Source: Competibacteraceae bacterium UBA6584 (GTDB taxonomy: Bacteria > Pseudomonadota > Gammaproteobacteria > Competibacterales > Competibacteraceae). Taken from it: DNA of 6,298 nucleotides. The translations under genes and the position numbers were made by a program. Below, one piece after another: positions 1 through 5,464 of this stretch. The number at the start of each line of letters is the position of its first letter. Within the stretch, counting starts at the first letter, position 1. Location of the stretch: assembly GCA_002433805.1 (NCBI GenBank), contig DJIW01000144.1, positions 506-6,803 on the forward strand, written 5' to 3'. The notes below the pieces were generated by a model. That model did not search any database. It was not told where the DNA came from and was given only the letters and a program-made list of their open reading frames with translations.

Positions 1-293
1 TCATCTCACCGTTTCAGGCGGATCGAGCGCTGGTGCGGGCCTTGGTGCAGGAAGGGGAATTTGTCGAGGTTTACGTGCGGGCCTCGCTGGAAGCGTGCGA
101 GCAGCGCGATCCGAAAGGACTGTACGCCAAGGCGCGCGCCGGGATGATTCGCGATTTTACCGGCATCGACTCGCCTTACGAAGCGCCGGAACGGCCGGAA
201 CTGGTGTTGGATACCGAACAGCAGTCCGTCGAAATGTGTCTGGAGCATCTATTGGCGTATCTGAGCGAGAGGCGGATTCTGCGGGGAAATTAG
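1..293 (+). CDS. cysC: Adenylylsulfate (APS) kinase, C-terminal half (5'-truncated by the window edge)
   Basis: APS kinase phosphorylates adenylyl sulfate with ATP to give PAPS, the second step of cytosolic sulfate activation. The open frame enters at the window edge in frame 3 and ends at TAG 291-293, giving 96 full residues plus part of a preceding Phe codon. It begins with the family motif (F)ISPF, whose serine matches the phosphoserine site of E. coli CysC (Ser109). It then shows VEVYV, EQRDPKGLY-KARAG and FTGIDSPYEAPE, the conserved substrate-binding and lid region. The remaining length matches what follows ISPF in the roughly 200-residue E. coli enzyme, so the C-terminus is intact. The P-loop half lies outside the window. 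It therefore cannot be decided whether this is stand-alone CysC or the C-terminal domain of a CysN-CysC fusion. The GTG at 33 is an internal codon, not a start. Confidence 0.93.
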   Translation, partial: ISPFQADRALVRALVQEGEFVEVYVRASLEACEQRDPKGLYAKARAGMIRDFTGIDSPYEAPERPELVLDTEQQSVEMCLEHLLAYLSERRILRGN

Positions 294-407
294 GCCGAGC
301 GGCCAGCGGCGGCGCCGGCCGACTTCCGCAACCGGTCGAGGCGAGGACTCGAATCGCTTTGAGCTGCGGGCTCGTTTGCAGTGAAGCTGGCTAAGAGGAG
401 AATCCCG
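294..407. other. Intergenic region between cysC and the ydfG-like gene
   Basis: This 114-nt spacer separates two genes on the same strand. It is GC-rich, with short inverted GGCC/GGCGCC motifs at about 293-330. I see no stem followed by a T-run and no convincing -35/-10 pair. The only clear signal is the ribosome binding site at its right end. Read-through from cysC or a weak local promoter are both possible. Confidence 0.5.
393..400 (+). promoter_or_regulatory. Ribosome binding site that fixes the ydfG start
   Basis: The purine-rich AAGAGGAG lies 7 nt before the ATG at 408. It supports that ATG over the in-frame GTG at 381, which would place this element inside the coding region. Confidence 0.8.
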
Positions 408-1166
408 ATGTCTCAAATTGCCTTTATCACCGGTGCCACATCCGGATTCGGCGCGGCCTGCGCCCGGGTGTTCGCCGCCCACGGTTGGAGTTTGGTGCTG
501 TGCGGGCGTCGTTTGGAGCGCCTCGAAACGCTGCGGATCGAACTGGCGGGCGCGGTTTCCGTGCATGCCTTCGCCCTCGACATCCGCGACGAATTGGCGG
601 TCAATACCGCGATTGCCGCTCTCCCGTCCGCTTTCGCCGAGGTGGATGTGCTGGTCAATAACGCGGGTTTGGCGCTCGGGCTAGAGCCGGCCCAGCGTTG
701 CGACATGGAGGATTGGCAGCGGATGATCGATACCAATATCAAGGGTTTGCTGTATTGCACCCGAGCGTTGTTGCCGGGCATGGTGTCAAGGAATCGTGGC
801 CATATCGTCAACGTCGGTTCGGTGGCGGGCAGTTATCCTTATCCGGGCGGCAACGTTTACGGCGCGACCAAGGCGTTCGTCCAACAGTTTTCGCTCAATT
901 TGCGCGCGGATTTGCTGGGGACGCGCGTGCGGGTCACCAACGTCGAACCCGGTTTGGCGGAAAGCGAGTTCTCGCTGGTGCGCTACAAGGGCGATGATGA
1001 CAAGGCCGCCCGCACCTATGAAGGCACCGAACCCTTGCGTCCGGACGATATCGCCGACATCGTCTATTGGGCGGCGACCCGACCCGGGCACGTCAATTTG
1101 AACCGGATCGAGGTGATGCCGGTCTGTCAGGCTTTTTCGCCCTTCGCCATCCACCGCGAGGCGTGA
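408..1166 (+). CDS. ydfG: YdfG-like NADP-dependent 3-hydroxy acid / L-allo-threonine dehydrogenase (classical SDR)
   Basis: A 252-residue classical short-chain dehydrogenase/reductase, complete and close in length to E. coli YdfG (248 residues), which oxidises 3-hydroxy acids such as L-allo-threonine and serine and reduces malonic semialdehyde using NADP. Visible motifs are the dinucleotide-binding TGATSGFG (residues 8-15), GRR at 33-35 (basic residues typical of NADP preference), D58 in the acidic LDIR turn, NNAG at 84-87, N110, the catalytic S138, and Y151-x-x-x-K155 inside GGNVYGATKAFV. YdfG-type signatures beyond the general SDR pattern are GLALGLEPA, EDWQRMIDTN, VRYKGDDDKA and the EVMPV near the C-terminus. 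The start at 408 has a good ribosome binding site. Substrate is inferred from resemblance recalled for YdfG; no alignment was run. The gene converges with the DUF218 gene on the other strand. Confidence 0.93.
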   Translation: MSQIAFITGATSGFGAACARVFAAHGWSLVLCGRRLERLETLRIELAGAVSVHAFALDIRDELAVNTAIAALPSAFAEVDVLVNNAGLALGLEPAQRCDMEDWQRMIDTNIKGLLYCTRALLPGMVSRNRGHIVNVGSVAGSYPYPGGNVYGATKAFVQQFSLNLRADLLGTRVRVTNVEPGLAESEFSLVRYKGDDDKAARTYEGTEPLRPDDIADIVYWAATRPGHVNLNRIEVMPVCQAFSPFAIHREA

Positions 1167-1191
1167 ACGCCGGTCCGGTACCGACGCTGGA
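1167..1191. other. Convergent intergenic gap
   Basis: Only 25 nt separate the stop codons of the converging ydfG-like and DUF218 genes. It contains the short palindrome CGGTACCG but no T-tract on either strand, so no intrinsic terminator can be called. Transcripts from the two sides probably overlap at their 3' ends or end by another mechanism. Confidence 0.5.
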
Positions 1192-1992
1192 TCATCCTCC
1201 GCCAGCCGCTGAAGTGTTGTCTTCGTCGTCAGTTAAATTATTGATCAAGATGGCTAAATGCTCTTTGAAAGCACGAGTGCCATCCGCCAGGGCCCGAGCG
1301 TCAGGCAACCAGCGCATAAGGTGCCAACGACCTTGATAAATTTCGAAGTCGGTGGGCGCGGGGATGACTTCAAGCCGGGTTGTTTCGAACAGCGCCAGCG
1401 CGCGCGGCATATGCAAGGCTGAAGTCACCAACAAGATGCGGCGCGCGCCTGAGGCTTGCAGGATCGGCAAGCAATAATCGCGGTTTTCTCGGGTGGTGCG
1501 GCTGTCGGATTCCAATAAAATGGCGGCTTCGGGGACGCCGAATACTTGCAGCAACTCGGCGATAACCACGGCTTCAGGGTGATCGACATCGCTCCAAGGC
1601 AGCCGGCCGCCGCTGGCCAGAATCAACGGAGCTTTGCGAGCGTGAAACAAGCGCGCCGCGTGCCAGACTCGGTCGGCCGCCGCGCCAAGATCCGGGTAGA
1701 GCCGTTCGGGGGGTTTGGCGGCGTCCATCCCGCCGCCGAGCACGACGATAACATCCGCCGTGGGCAGTTCCTCGATCCGCGCTGGCGGATAGCGTTGTTC
1801 CAGACCGGATCGGACCCAATCGCTGAACGCGGGGGTGGACCACAACCACAGCCAAGTCAAGGCGAGAGCCAGTAACCAACCACCCGTCCGGCGGCGGTTG
1901 CGCCACAACAGAAATCCGCCCCCGGCGGCCAGCAGCCAGGAGGCCGCTAGGGGATAGGCCAACTGGCTGAGAATTTTAAGCAGAAGCAGCAT
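1192..1992 (-). CDS. elyC: DUF218 membrane protein of the ElyC/YdcF/SanA family, most like ElyC
   Basis: A 266-residue inner-membrane protein with a DUF218 domain. Residues about 4-30 and 38-52 form two hydrophobic segments separated by a basic RNRRR loop (31-35), an ElyC-like N-terminus that would place the domain in the periplasm. Family motifs follow in order: VIVVLGGG (81-88), ILASGGR (124-130), a conserved PEA (139-141), ESDSRTTREN (161-170), LLVTSALHMPRA (187-198) and PAPTDF (211-216). E. coli ElyC (about 259 residues) has the same order and similar sequence; it is linked to peptidoglycan assembly and undecaprenyl-phosphate metabolism, with no settled enzymatic reaction. This is the last gene of the minus-strand run, 28 nt after the NfeD-like gene. 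No good Shine-Dalgarno precedes the ATG at 1992, so translation may depend on upstream coupling. The acidic, Gly-rich tail (TDDEDNTSAAGGG) looks unstructured. Assignment to ElyC rather than another DUF218 subgroup is an inference. Confidence 0.85.
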   Translation of the reverse strand: MLLLLKILSQLAYPLAASWLLAAGGGFLLWRNRRRTGGWLLALALTWLWLWSTPAFSDWVRSGLEQRYPPARIEELPTADVIVVLGGGMDAAKPPERLYPDLGAAADRVWHAARLFHARKAPLILASGGRLPWSDVDHPEAVVIAELLQVFGVPEAAILLESDSRTTRENRDYCLPILQASGARRILLVTSALHMPRALALFETTRLEVIPAPTDFEIYQGRWHLMRWLPDARALADGTRAFKEHLAILINNLTDDEDNTSAAGGG

Positions 1993-2020
1993 GAGGGCTG
2001 GCGGAAGATTCGAGGGATTT

Positions 2021-2482
2021 TTAGCCCTTATCGCCCTCGGCGATCCCTTTCAACAGCACCCCATCGACGCCGATGATTCTTAAGGCGGTGCCGGCGGGAT
2101 AGTCGCGATCCACCACGACCTTCCAAGTGCTGTCATCCACGCGAATTTTGCCGTGGCCGTTGACGGCGGGCGTCTGCAGGACAAACACCCGGCCGATGTA
2201 TTGATGGCCGCGCCGGTTGAGCAACGGATCGTGGGTGGGCGTCGGGTGCCTGCGCAGCCGCAGTTGCCAGGCGACGATGGAGCCGACCGAAAGCACCGCG
2301 AACAGCAACACCTGATAAGGCCAAGGCAAAATCGGGAACACGGTCAGCACCAGACCCACCAGCAGCGCCGCCACGCCCAGCCAGAGAAAAAAGAAACCGG
2401 GGGCGATGGCTTCAATCGCCATCAGCACCACGCCCAGCAGCCACCAGTTCCAGTAGAAAGGTTCCAGCAACCAACCGTTCAT
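2021..2482 (-). CDS. ybbJ: Short NfeD-family membrane protein (YbbJ-like), partner of QmcA
   Basis: A 153-residue protein of the short NfeD type, close in length to E. coli YbbJ (about 151), which is likewise encoded beside qmcA. Residues about 12-48 and 55-73 are strongly hydrophobic (probably two or three membrane passes, with EAIAPGFFFLWLG in the middle). They are followed by a basic RLRRH turn and a C-terminal soluble domain (about 87-148) with the NRRGHQYIGRVFVL, VNGHGKIRVDDSTW and YPAGTALRIIGVDGVLL pattern of the NfeD OB-fold. There is no ClpP-like protease domain, unlike long NfeD proteins. The ATG overlaps the qmcA TGA as ATGA (4 nt shared) and has no clear Shine-Dalgarno, so translation is probably coupled to qmcA. 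The family acts with stomatin/SPFH proteins at the membrane; its exact role is unknown. Confidence 0.92.
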   Translation of the reverse strand: MNGWLLEPFYWNWWLLGVVLMAIEAIAPGFFFLWLGVAALLVGLVLTVFPILPWPYQVLLFAVLSVGSIVAWQLRLRRHPTPTHDPLLNRRGHQYIGRVFVLQTPAVNGHGKIRVDDSTWKVVVDRDYPAGTALRIIGVDGVLLKGIAEGDKG

Positions 2483-3411
2483 GGGCGCGGCCCGGTTTTG
2501 TCCAGCGCTTCCCGCGCCAGTTCGGCCACCCCGGCTAGACTGCCGACCAGTCCGGACGTCTCCAGCGGCATCAACAATACTTTCTGATTGGGCGCGGCCG
2601 CCAATTTCGCCACGGCCTCCACATATTTTTGCGCCACGAAATAATTAATCGCCTGAATGTTGCCCTTGCCGATGGCCTCCGACAGCATCAAGGTGGCGCG
2701 GGCTTCGGCTTGGGCCAGACGCTCGCGGGCCTCGGCATCCCGATACGCCGATTCCTTGCGGCCTTCGGCTTCCAAAATCGCCGCCTGTTTCTGACCTTCC
2801 GCCGCCAGAATCGAGGCCTGGCGTTCGCCTTCCGCCGTCAGGATTGACGCTCTCTTATCGCGTTCCGCCTTCATCTGTCGGGCCATCGAATCGACCAGAT
2901 CCTTGGGCGGCGCGATGTCTTTAATCTCGATGCGGGTCACCTTGATGCCCCAGGGCGTGGTCGCTTCATCCACCACCGTCAGCAATCGATTGTTAATTTC
3001 GTCGCGTTTGGATAGCAACTCGTCGAGGTCCATCGAACCCATCACGGTGCGGAGGTTGGTCATGGTCAGGTTGAGGATCGCGAATTCGAGATTGTTGACC
3101 TCGTAAGCGGCTTTGGCGGCGTCCAGCACTTGGAAGAACACCACGCCGTCCACCCGGACCATGGCGTTATCCTTGGTGATAATTTCTTGGGAGGGAACGT
3201 CGAGCACCGTTTCCATCATGTTGATTTTTTGACCGATTCGGTCCATGACCGGCACGATGAAATTTAACCCCGGCTTGAGGGTTTCGGTGTAGCGGCCGAA
3301 ACGCTCCACCGTGTATTCCATGCCTTGCGGCACGGACTTGACCCCGAGAAAGACCAGGATGGCGGCCAGGATCGCCAAGCCGACCACAAACGCGGAAAAA
3401 CCTTCCAACAT
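2479..3411 (-). CDS. qmcA: QmcA, SPFH/Band 7 (stomatin-type) membrane protein
   Basis: A 310-residue stomatin-family protein, similar in length to E. coli QmcA (305), which forms large membrane assemblies and was linked genetically to FtsH/HtpX membrane-protein quality control. Layout: N-terminal membrane anchor at about 5-24; SPFH domain at about 25-185 with VPQGMEYTVERFGRYT, LKPGLNFIVP-MDRIG, QEIITKDNA, AAYEVNNLE, LTMTNLRTVMGSMDLDELLS and PWGIKVTRIEIKDI; Ala/Glu-rich coiled coil at about 180-245 built on 11-residue units; then IQAINYFVAQKY and a conserved MPLE-SGLVGSLAGVAEL C-terminal segment. The ATG at 3411 is chosen because AAGGAG (3419-3424) sits 7 nt upstream; a GTG one codon earlier would be only 4 nt away. 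It overlaps the downstream NfeD-like gene by 4 nt, the classic stomatin-NfeD pairing. Confidence 0.96.
   Translation of the reverse strand: MLEGFSAFVVGLAILAAILVFLGVKSVPQGMEYTVERFGRYTETLKPGLNFIVPVMDRIGQKINMMETVLDVPSQEIITKDNAMVRVDGVVFFQVLDAAKAAYEVNNLEFAILNLTMTNLRTVMGSMDLDELLSKRDEINNRLLTVVDEATTPWGIKVTRIEIKDIAPPKDLVDSMARQMKAERDKRASILTAEGERQASILAAEGQKQAAILEAEGRKESAYRDAEARERLAQAEARATLMLSEAIGKGNIQAINYFVAQKYVEAVAKLAAAPNQKVLLMPLETSGLVGSLAGVAELAREALDKTGPRP
2722..2853 (-). repeat. Four 11-residue (33-bp) imperfect units in the QmcA coiled coil
   Basis: Residues 187-230 of QmcA read as four consecutive 11-residue units: RASILTAEGER, QASILAAEGQK, QAAILEAEGRK and ESAYRDAEARE. Hendecad periodicity is typical of stomatin-family coiled coils, which drive oligomerisation. 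The DNA units have diverged in sequence, so this is protein-level periodicity maintained by selection and not a recent tandem expansion. Confidence 0.8.
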
Positions 3412-3418
3412 CACTCAA

Positions 3419-3424
3419 CTCCTT
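3419..3424 (-). promoter_or_regulatory. Ribosome binding site that fixes the qmcA start
   Basis: On the minus strand AAGGAG lies 7 nt before the ATG at 3411. It occupies the 20-nt gap after the preceding gene's stop codon and favours this ATG over the GTG at 3414. Confidence 0.8.
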
Positions 3425-3431
3425 GCAAGGC

Positions 3432-4865
3432 TTATGGATTCAACACAGCGCCCGAACGGGCGTCCAGGACTACGAAAAGCGGCTGATCATCATCGGTCCA
3501 CGCTACGACTTGCCAGCATAACCGCCTGTTTTCCAGATACAGCGACGCGGAATCCAGCGTAGCTTGGTTCGAAGCCGCCCGAGCGAAAGTGGCGCGAGCA
3601 GCGGGAAGAACGGTATCCAAATCGCGCATCCAGGGATCGAAGGCCAGCGGCTCCAGCGGCGCGCGCGCGGCCAGCGTTGTCCATTCGTCGGCGTTGGCGG
3701 CCTGATCGAATTCACGTTCCGCAGCGGTAACCGACAAACTCTCGGCCGCTGGATCGAGCACGATGTCGAAACTGCAAAGCCGGCGAATTTGACGCTCGGC
3801 ACAATCTTCGTGGCTCCGAAAAGAATAACGAAATTCCTTAAAAAGGATTGCATTATCGGGGCCGTTATCCTTCAAGGCCACCGTTACGGTTTCCAAGATT
3901 GCTCCCGGATCGGTTTGTCGGGCCAAACGCTGTACGTGTTCGTAGCTGGCGCGAACGCCGTCGAGGGCGGCCGGATTCGGTAACGGTTGCCGACAGACCG
4001 TGATGGTTGAGGCGCTGCCGGTCAATGCTTTAACCTCCAGGCCATGTTGGAGCAGCAGGCGGCGCGAACGTTGACCGGCGGCGCGCAAATACACACCGCG
4101 CAGCGGCCAGGCTTGCCGCCAGACGCTGGCTAGCGCCGCAAGCGGACGCAAGCGGACGCTGTGCGGTTCGGAATCCCAACGCAACCACCCGCGCTCGACC
4201 AGCAATCGAACTTGTCGGGCATGTCGGTCGGCCAACACGGCGGCGGGATCGCGGCCAGCGGTTTCAAAAGGCGGCGCATCCCGCGATTGGCCCAACGAAG
4301 CCACCAAATCGCGATGCAATCCGTACAAAGCGCGCGGTTCCCAGACGTCTTTCAGTTCGATGCGGGCCAGATACGCCGGAGGCGGCAGGCTGTAGGGAAG
4401 GTCGCGATTGGTGGTGACCAGCGTTCGGCTATCGCCAAATTCAGTTGTGAATTCGACGAATCGCCGCAGCGGGCGCACCTTGATTTTGAGGGTGAGTTGA
4501 GCGGCCAGCGCTTGGACGCCCGAGCTCGGATGCTCCAAATAGCGCAGCCAGATCACCCCGCCGCGCAGCAGCTCATCGCAGCGAAAATCGCCGCGCGGCG
4601 TAAAGCCTTCGGGAGCCAGCGAATCGGTGGCCTCGCTTAAAGCGATCCAGGCGGCGTCGGGTAAATCTTGCTCGGCGACAGGCGTGAATCGCGGTCTTAA
4701 CGGCAGTCTGACGCGCAGCAGCCCCAGCGGAACGCCGATGGCGAGCTGCAACAGCAAAGCCGCCGGCGCGACGAGCCATTTTAGCAAGCGGACCAGCAAA
4801 ACCACGCTATACGAGGGCAGCAGGACGATCCAGCGCAACGCCGGGATCCATGAAAAGCGGCGCAT
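3432..4865 (-). CDS. Uncharacterised membrane-anchored protein, possible C-terminal PepSY-like segment
   Basis: I do not recognise this 477-residue protein. The ATG at 4865 is chosen over the upstream ATG at 4940 because GAGGGAA (4870-4876) precedes it at good spacing, and the longer form would run 59 nt into the preceding gene. The N-terminus (about 11-50) is very hydrophobic, with a basic interruption (R26, K29), suggesting a membrane hairpin or one long anchor. It is followed by the basic stretch RVRLPLRPRF and then about 420 soluble residues. Visible blocks include GVIWLRYLEHPSSGVQALAAQL (103-124), a TNRDLPYSLPPPAYLARIELKD stretch (152-173), an Arg-rich middle (216-272) and KEFRYSFRSHEDC (343-355). 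Residues about 425-475 follow a PepSY-like pattern: an Ala-rich helix, then LYLENRRLCWQVVAW, then LFVVLDARSGAVLNP. That resemblance is visual only. Its place between DUF1285 and qmcA suggests an envelope role, but no function is claimed. Confidence 0.85.
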   Translation of the reverse strand: MRRFSWIPALRWIVLLPSYSVVLLVRLLKWLVAPAALLLQLAIGVPLGLLRVRLPLRPRFTPVAEQDLPDAAWIALSEATDSLAPEGFTPRGDFRCDELLRGGVIWLRYLEHPSSGVQALAAQLTLKIKVRPLRRFVEFTTEFGDSRTLVTTNRDLPYSLPPPAYLARIELKDVWEPRALYGLHRDLVASLGQSRDAPPFETAGRDPAAVLADRHARQVRLLVERGWLRWDSEPHSVRLRPLAALASVWRQAWPLRGVYLRAAGQRSRRLLLQHGLEVKALTGSASTITVCRQPLPNPAALDGVRASYEHVQRLARQTDPGAILETVTVALKDNGPDNAILFKEFRYSFRSHEDCAERQIRRLCSFDIVLDPAAESLSVTAAEREFDQAANADEWTTLAARAPLEPLAFDPWMRDLDTVLPAARATFARAASNQATLDSASLYLENRRLCWQVVAWTDDDQPLFVVLDARSGAVLNP

Positions 4866-4881
4866 GACGTTCCCTCGGCGA

Positions 4882-5454
4882 TCAGCCGTCCTCGTCCAGC
4901 AGACCGAGCGGGAAAAACGTTCCCGAACTCCACACCCCATGACAGCGGCCTTCGGCGGTCGCGCGTTCCTCGCCTAGATCGACCAACTCGACAAACACCG
5001 CCCGACTCAACAGCGCGCGCAGCCTGCCGCGGATGTGGATGTAAGGCGCGGGTTCGCCGCCGGGCCGCAGATATTCGACCACCAGCGGATGGTCGGGTCC
5101 AGCGGTCGCCGCATCGCCGAGGTTGGTGGTGAAGGTCAAGGATTGCTCGGAGCCGGTCCCGCGCGCGTCGAGATGGATCGCCACAAAAGGCGCGTCGTCC
5201 ACCTGAATCCGCCATTTCTCCACCGGCGTCACCAGATAATACTGACCGTCTTCATCGCGGCGCAAAATCGAGGCGAATAACCGCGCCAGCGACTCGCGCT
5301 GGAAAGCGGTTCCTTCGTGATACCAAGTCCCGTCGCGGGCGATCCGCAAATCGATGTCGCCGCTTAAGGGCGGGTTCCAGCGCTCGACTGGCGGAGGACG
5401 CTCGGCGGACACCTGTTTCGCCAGCTGATCGGGATCGGGCTTGGATTGGGTCAT
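4882..5454 (-). CDS. DUF1285 family protein, function unknown
   Basis: A 190-residue soluble protein with the DUF1285 pattern: SGDIDLRIARDGTWYHEGT (31-49), ESLARLFASILRRDEDGQYYLVTPVEKWRIQVDDAPFV in two adjoining blocks (54-91), LTFTTNLGDAATAGPDHPL (106-124), PYIHIRGRLRALLSRAVFVELV in the 137-158 region, and the closing GVWSSGTFFPLG (173-184). DUF1285 proteins are widespread in Proteobacteria and some structures have been solved, but no role is established. There is no signal peptide or membrane segment, so it is expected in the cytoplasm. The ATG at 5454 is chosen because TAAGG lies 5 nt upstream; the alternative start at 5478 would run 17 nt into the preceding gene. The gap to that gene is 7 nt and the gap to the next is 16 nt, so it lies within the operon. 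Confidence 0.9.
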   Translation of the reverse strand: MTQSKPDPDQLAKQVSAERPPPVERWNPPLSGDIDLRIARDGTWYHEGTAFQRESLARLFASILRRDEDGQYYLVTPVEKWRIQVDDAPFVAIHLDARGTGSEQSLTFTTNLGDAATAGPDHPLVVEYLRPGGEPAPYIHIRGRLRALLSRAVFVELVDLGEERATAEGRCHGVWSSGTFFPLGLLDEDG

Positions 5455-5459
5455 GACGA

Positions 5460-5464
5460 CCTTA
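5460..5464 (-). promoter_or_regulatory. Ribosome binding site of the DUF1285 gene overlapping the previous stop codon
   Basis: On the minus strand TAAGG combines the TAA stop of the lipoprotein gene with the AAGG of the next gene's Shine-Dalgarno, 5 nt before the ATG at 5454. A terminating ribosome would sit directly on this site, which suggests translational coupling and supports the shorter start. Confidence 0.7.

Noticed and set aside
293..330. GC-rich inverted repeats after cysC as a possible intrinsic terminator
   Set aside because: The pairing segments (GGCC, GGCGCC) are short and no T-tract follows, so chance self-complementarity in GC-rich DNA is as likely.
786..1154. A 122-codon minus-strand open frame opposite the ydfG-like gene
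   Set aside because: The plus-strand SDR is unmistakable across this stretch and the antisense product shows no family features.
1172..1186. The CGGTACCG palindrome in the convergent gap as a bidirectional terminator
   Set aside because: The stem is only four base pairs with no loop, and there is no T-run on either side.
2153..2587. A 144-codon open frame on the plus strand opposite the NfeD-like gene and the end of qmcA
   Set aside because: It lies antisense to two well-recognised genes. Its product is low-complexity, rich in Gln, His and Arg, and resembles no family. It is a by-product of GC-rich codon use on the other strand.
4161..4640. A 159-codon plus-strand open frame inside the 477-residue gene
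   Set aside because: The minus-strand frame has a ribosome binding site, a hydrophobic N-terminus, operon spacing and a much greater length. The plus-strand product has no recognisable motif.
4866..4940. N-terminal extension of the 477-residue protein to an ATG at 4940
   Set aside because: It would overlap the DUF1285 gene by 59 nt, adds an Arg/Cys-rich segment ahead of a good membrane anchor, and ignores the ribosome binding site before 4865.
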